The notes below the pieces were generated by a model. That model had not been told where the DNA came from, ran no database searches, and was given only the letters and a program-made list of their open reading frames with translations. Position numbers and translations under genes: made by a program. A stretch of 64,000 nt of DNA from Lasiosphaeria ovina (taxonomy: Eukaryota > Ascomycota > Sordariomycetes > Sordariales > Lasiosphaeriaceae): positions 744,001 to 808,000 of the forward strand of contig JAULSN010000006.1 of assembly GCA_033439765.1 (NCBI GenBank). Reading direction: 5' to 3'. Positions 59,538-64,000 of this stretch are shown here, piece after piece. Position 1 is the stretch's first letter. Each line of letters begins with the position of its first letter.

Positions 59538-61161
59538 TGGAAGAGAGCCAAGTTCCGCTCACGCCACGCCTCTCGGGCCCTTTCCTTTTCCCCCTCGCTC
59601 GTCTGGATTGGATGACATCTGTTTCTGGTCATCCATGGCCTTGGCTGGTGGAGCCCACGCTTGCCAAGTTTGTGACGTTGTCCTCCCTTGAGATATCCGT
59701 ACCTCCTCCCCTATCTACCTTAGGCATCCCGGTACCTCTATCTACCTTTCTAGGAGACACCACCCGCTGATAATGGAGGAAACACATGTATACCATTGTA
59801 CGTGCATGGGTAAGGGTGGTACCTTGGCGGCTCAGGGTCTAACGGCGATGCTCATTTTTGCCCCTAAATCTACTTAGATACCTACCTGACGTATACCGTA
59901 TTGGTAACGATGGAAGCCAATGAAGTCTCCGGGCTCTGTGAGCTCAGTACCTTTCTCTCCGGGTTACTGCTTCTCGTAGCCCCGTCATCAACATTTCCAC
60001 GATTTGCTTACCTATTCATTGATTAGTTAGTGTAGGGCTAAGCCACTGTGATATCTTTCCCGTCGAACAACGGAAGCCAAAGGGGATCGGTGGCCTGCAG
60101 TGCCCGGCCGACTAAGCGATTGTCGGCCATCTAAACGCTTCTTTGCCGTGTGCTTGCTGTGCCCCCAGCGGACACGAAGTAGGTACCTCCCTAGGCAGTT
60201 TGCTTGATATTGAGGACACAAGGTCGGTAGGGATGGGATCCTTGCAGGTGTGGGCGGGAGACGAAGATCGGTGGGAAGGGGCATCTTTGTTATATCTAAG
60301 GTAGTCAGCACTCGGCATGCCCATCCTGGCCCCCAACTTCTCAAGTCATATACCGAATGCTGCGTCACTAAAAAGGCACATTGCCATACGACCTGCAGCA
60401 GCAGCAGACTAGAGCCATCTGTCCCGTATGTGCATACTAGTATTCACGCACTGACAGCACCGTTTGTAAGGTGGTGGGTAATTTCTACCTGCCTAGGTTT
60501 CCTACGGAGATTTGTGCAACGGTTCGGACAGTGCGGCTTCCAATCCCGTCTCACCGCGGACGGATAGTTGTCTCGGCCGACCCCCCGCCGGCAATCCTCC
60601 AAGGTGGTGTGAGACCGCGCTGCGCTGCGAGTTTGTCCCCACCCATTCAGCAGACAAGACTAAACCAAACTCGACCGAGCGCATTATGTCAGATATTCCT
60701 TCGTCGTCGAGTCTCGGCTTCGGGCTTGAAAGCGGCGAACTAGAAAAGAAAACCAATAGTCACCTTCGCCTCGGTAGGGCGCACACAAATAATGAATCCA
60801 TATACATGTTCTGATCCACCGCCATCTCTCGCTGATGCAGGGTCGTCTCAAGTTGTAACAGCTGAAGACAAAGAAAAAGACATTTTGAGACTTGGCAATC
60901 GGGGGATGTAGAGGCTTGAAGTACTCTGACACAAAAAAATAAGTAGTTGCCTGCTACTGTGTGCAGATACGGGACTTGCAGGCCACCAACAAACGTCTGA
61001 GGACGCAATCTGGAATGGTGCGTGCCACGGGGTCGGTCTCCCCCAAGGCAACTTTTTCGACTTCAAAGGCGAAAAGCTTAACAGCCTACGGGCCATCACC
61101 CAAGAAGACGGGGAAATAAGTTACTAGCACATGGCGGCCGATTTTGGGAGGGGGGAGCCAA

Positions 61162-61219
61162 CATCAGCATCAGCATCAGCCTCAGCATCAGCATCAGCAT
61201 CAGCATCAGCATCAGCACC
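61162..61219. repeat. ATCAGC hexanucleotide microsatellite
   Basis: About nine or ten ATCAGC units with one CTCAGC variant. One plus-strand frame would read Gln-His repeats, but it has no ATG and no conserved flanks. Confidence 0.95.
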
Positions 61220-61836
61220 AGCCCTTCAACCCGGCTTGGCCGCCCCATTTCCTCACTCAAACCGCAGGACGTAATTGTCTGCGATTGCAGCAAAGCAGTT
61301 GGTGGAATGCATGCGGCGTTCTCGTACCTGCTAGTTGGGAAGCAAGTGCCGGCCGGCATCGAAAACAAAGTTTAAAGGCAAGATTCTGAGACACGCCATC
61401 AAGTAGTTCACGCACGTTTCGACTATCCTCAAACAAGAGCAGCCATGTTTTAGCATGCCCGGATTTCCTTTATTGCCTACTTTACCCACCGTAGATATAC
61501 GTAATGGTGAGAATAGAACACATCTGATAACTCCGCTGCAACTAGGTATAAACAACTTTCCGCAATGATATATTCACATCAGTATATTCAACAACCACAT
61601 GCCAAAGACTTGGTATCATGCTCTGATTCATTTTTACCGCTGGGGGTGCTCATATTGTTTTATGTAGTCCGGTCCATCGCTGATCGCCCATCGCCCATCC
61701 GAGGTATCTATGTTTTTTTAAGAATCCTACTCCGGAATATCCATTCTTGTCCCAAACCATGGCAAACAAATATCGTATATAGTTAATTATAAAGCGCCTG
61801 TCCCCACCAGCTTCATTTGGAGACCGCATCAACGAT

Positions 61837-64000
61837 TCAACGTAGTTCGCGGTACGCATCCTGCGAGGGACGATCCAAGAATATGACCTCTTCGTCGTTT
61901 TGCATTTGAGGGCGTCCGTAGAACCGCTCGCCAGGCTGCACGCTGTAGTCCCGACGGATCACCTGAGGCGGAGCTTCGCTGGGAAGGACACTGTAGGCGC
62001 GGCCTACAGCAGCTGTGGGCGGTGGCTGCATAATGTCCCGCTGGCTTGCTTGATATTGGACGCTGGCATACTCACGCCCCGGCATATCCGGTCGGGCGCT
62101 GCTGAGCCGGGTTCCGTACTCTCTGGCAACCTCGTAGCGTATTGGCTCAACCCCCCCGGGCCTCACGCTGGCTGATCGTACAGTCGCATACTCCCGGAAC
62201 ATCTCGTCCCCTACCCGTCTTTCGTAAGCAACGGGCATTTCGTAGCGAATCCCCTCGGCCGGTCGAACGCTGGCAGCGCGAGGGGCAAACGAGTCGCGGG
62301 ATCGCTCTTCAGTCGCCCTAATCTCATATCCTGCAGCACTATCATAGCGGATTGACTCCACCGGTGGACGAGTGCTCGCTGATCTGGCAATGTATTCGCG
62401 CGGAATTTCACGGCCTTCCAGGCGACCCCGAGATTGCACGTACTCACCAGCAGGCGGTGCCATTGGCGGGTGACTCGGATGACCCCGTTCCCTGTATATA
62501 CGAGAATCGGTCGTGGAAAATTCCGGTTGAGTGACAACGCGCCTCGGGGCCCCATAAGACGGTGAGGCTGGCCGGTACACCACGGCATCATCCTCAAACA
62601 ATTCGGGCCTTCGCGAGGCAGCTCGAGCGATTGGCGCTCGCTCGTAAAGTCTCTCCGAGTCTGCTTGGCCTCTAGAGTCCGACACCATACCATCCCTGAC
62701 TCCTGTTGCCGAGCGTGGAGGTTCGATATACTCGCGGCCAAAAGAATCAACAATAATGCGAGCCGGCGCCGGTTGCGGAGGGGCCATAGCTGGGGGTGGT
62801 CGCTCGTACATAGTCAATGACGGCGACCGCTCGCGATATGCAGGCGGACGTACGGCCATGCCCGGTGGAGCACGGGCATCGTGGTAGTAGGCAGAAGAGT
62901 CCCCATAGGGGGCCTCAACGATGTGGGACACAGGCCGCACTGTACGCACCTCCCGGGTGAAATATGGAGCGGAAGGAGTGTTTGGAGAGTCTGGCCGGAC
63001 CTGGTGGGCAGGGGGCGCCGTTCTGGCCTCATCATAGTACACCCTCTCGTATCTTGGAGAGTCAACGATGATGGGCTGTGGGTCGTGACGAGGGCGACTA
63101 TCGTCTTCTCTGCCATATCCGACAGCCCGTCTTTCCCTATGGACGGCTGCTGGGTAAGGCTCTTGGAAGCCATCATCCACCACAACCTGCTGGTCATATC
63201 TGTGGTCAAAGTTGAAGTTGGAATTCTGCTGCTGCAACTGTCTTTGGCGCTTGTTCGGGCGGGCATAAGGGGCTGTCACGGGAGAGCGAGAGCGTGGCTC
63301 AGGTTTGATGTATGGCGACCCACTCGAGGTCCCAGCTGTAGCCGCGGCGTCGGCAGCAAACCGGCCAGCCTTTCTCTTATTTTTCTTGTTCTTCTTCTTC
63401 TCGGCCCCTCTGCTACCCTGCGGGGAGCTTTCTGGGCTGGAGGCAGCAGAGGTCTGCTTCCTCAGTGCAGCAACTTGCGCAGGGGTTGCTCGGCGTGTGC
63501 CGGCGTCTGACAAGTCTATACGGTTTTGCCTAGCAATAGCCAAAGGAGAGACGTGGGCTGGTTGGGGTGCAACAGGAGAGAGATCATGGGCACGAACGAC
63601 AGGAGGTCTTCCGAAGCCGCCCGCCTGGCTGAGCAGTTGCTCGCTGACCCTGGCCAGATCGCGTCGATCTGCAGTCCCCACCATACCCATATTGCTCGAC
63701 TCCCCAGACCGACTTTCTACGCCGCTCCCTCTAGAATCCGTCGTCTCGGGCGGGGCGATCGGCCGGAAAGCTTGGCCAGCACTCGCAGTATCGCCAGATA
63801 AGCCTGGTCTAGCAGACACTTCATCTGGTTGTTGAGGCGCATTTGCGGGGCTTGTTGTATTCGGCAGCAGCTTATTCTGTTCTTGGAGCATTGTTTGTAG
63901 CGGCCTCGAGTCCGGCAAGAATTGGGCGACTTTTTGATGAATAGGCTGCGGGTCTAGCTCAGGCTCGTACGGCGATGCATCTCGCATCTGCTCGTCATCG
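61837..64000 (-). CDS. Large disordered repeat-containing protein, 5' end beyond the window
   Basis: A minus-strand frame of at least 716 residues stays open to the window edge (a DDEQ segment precedes the first ATG, at 63987), so the true start is likely outside. Composition is Pro/Arg/Ser/Tyr-rich and mostly disordered. There is a basic KKKNKKNKRKAGR stretch (a likely nuclear-localisation signal, about residues 197-209) and RPNKRQRQLQQQ further on. Residues about 530-630 hold three related units of about 34 residues with the pattern A-S-x-R-P...I-R-Y-(D/E)...Y-E-x-R. No enzymatic domain is visible. It resembles uncharacterised fungal proteins only in general style. The C-terminus ends in FLDRPSQDAYRELR. 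No function is assigned. Confidence 0.8.
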   Translation of the reverse strand, partial: DDEQMRDASPYEPELDPQPIHQKVAQFLPDSRPLQTMLQEQNKLLPNTTSPANAPQQPDEVSARPGLSGDTASAGQAFRPIAPPETTDSRGSGVESRSGESSNMGMVGTADRRDLARVSEQLLSQAGGFGRPPVVRAHDLSPVAPQPAHVSPLAIARQNRIDLSDAGTRRATPAQVAALRKQTSAASSPESSPQGSRGAEKKKNKKNKRKAGRFAADAAATAGTSSGSPYIKPEPRSRSPVTAPYARPNKRQRQLQQQNSNFNFDHRYDQQVVVDDGFQEPYPAAVHRERRAVGYGREDDSRPRHDPQPIIVDSPRYERVYYDEARTAPPAHQVRPDSPNTPSAPYFTREVRTVRPVSHIVEAPYGDSSAYYHDARAPPGMAVRPPAYRERSPSLTMYERPPPAMAPPQPAPARIIVDSFGREYIEPPRSATGVRDGMVSDSRGQADSERLYERAPIARAASRRPELFEDDAVVYRPASPSYGAPRRVVTQPEFSTTDSRIYRERGHPSHPPMAPPAGEYVQSRGRLEGREIPREYIARSASTRPPVESIRYDSAAGYEIRATEERSRDSFAPRAASVRPAEGIRYEMPVAYERRVGDEMFREYATVRSASVRPGGVEPIRYEVAREYGTRLSSARPDMPGREYASVQYQASQRDIMQPPPTAAVGRAYSVLPSEAPPQVIRRDYSVQPGERFYGRPQMQNDEEVIFLDRPSQDAYRELR

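Larger units (their letters stand above)
58029..61836. other. 3.8-kb gene-free stretch with microsatellites
   Basis: No frame shows a recognisable domain. A (CAGA)n tract is at 59496-59537 and an (ATCAGC)n tract at 61162-61219. TACCT/AGGTA motifs occur at 58847-58883, 59153, 59868-59886 and 60181. The promoter of the KH-protein gene and the 3' flank of the minus-strand gene at 61837 must lie at its ends. Confidence 0.5.

Noticed and set aside
61144..61389. Gln/His-rich plus-strand frame over the ATCAGC repeat
   Set aside because: Non-ATG start, and the frame is explained by the microsatellite.

Overview
The window is nuclear DNA of a filamentous ascomycete (Pezizomycotina, most likely a Sordariomycete). 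The reasons are: short GT...AG introns (about 50-110 bp, often with a CTAAC/CTGAC-like branch site) interrupting conserved eukaryotic housekeeping genes; typical fungal gene families (a Zn2Cys6 regulator and a C2H2/fungal-specific-domain regulator); GC-rich coding sequence; and long non-coding spacers rich in the short TACCT/AGGTA motif seen in some filamentous fungi. The species cannot be named from the sequence alone.

Layout: 420-3494 (+) gamma-tubulin complex component 6-like protein; 4084-5391 a decayed Tc1/mariner-type transposon; 5400-17316 an unusually long stretch (about 12 kb) with no supportable gene; 17364-20403 (+) a C2H2 zinc-finger/fungal-specific-domain regulator preceded by a small upstream ORF; 21427-21738 (-) a tiny two-exon membrane protein gene; 22421-23382 (+) mitochondrial ribosomal protein uL29m; 24358-26173 (+) Rab GDP-dissociation inhibitor; 26915-29883 (-) NOG1, a 60S-biogenesis GTPase split into 14 exons; 30319-31014 (+) orotate phosphoribosyltransferase, divergent from NOG1 across a 435-bp shared promoter; 31389-32601 (-) an AANAT/polyamine-type GNAT acetyltransferase; 35836-37366 (+) DDI1 (UBL-retropepsin-UBA); 38331-40175 (-) RRP8, a 25S rRNA methyltransferase; 43724-47122 (+) a Zn2Cys6 regulator; 47893-48956 (-) proteasome subunit alpha-5; 49718-52746 (+) gamma-tubulin complex component 2; 54679-58028 (-) a multi-KH RNA-binding protein; 61837-64000 (-) the C-terminal part of a large repeat-containing disordered protein that runs off the window.

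Functionally the genes are mostly core cell biology: microtubule nucleation (GCP6 and GCP2), ribosome biogenesis (NOG1, RRP8), mitochondrial translation (uL29m), vesicle traffic (GDI), ubiquitin/proteasome work (DDI1, alpha-5), pyrimidine synthesis (URA5) and two transcription factors. I see no secondary-metabolite cluster, no tRNA or rRNA gene and no operon-like system. Exon joins were worked out by hand from splice consensus and reading-frame continuity, and all lengths given are from those joins.

The most unusual items are the 12-kb desert ahead of the C2H2 regulator, the reading-frame conflict at the DDI1 start, very small exons (13, 14 and 18 nt) in three genes, a three-copy repeat of about 34 residues in the terminal partial protein, and the decayed DDE transposon with recognisable inverted ends. 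I did not find a convincing previously undescribed multi-gene system.
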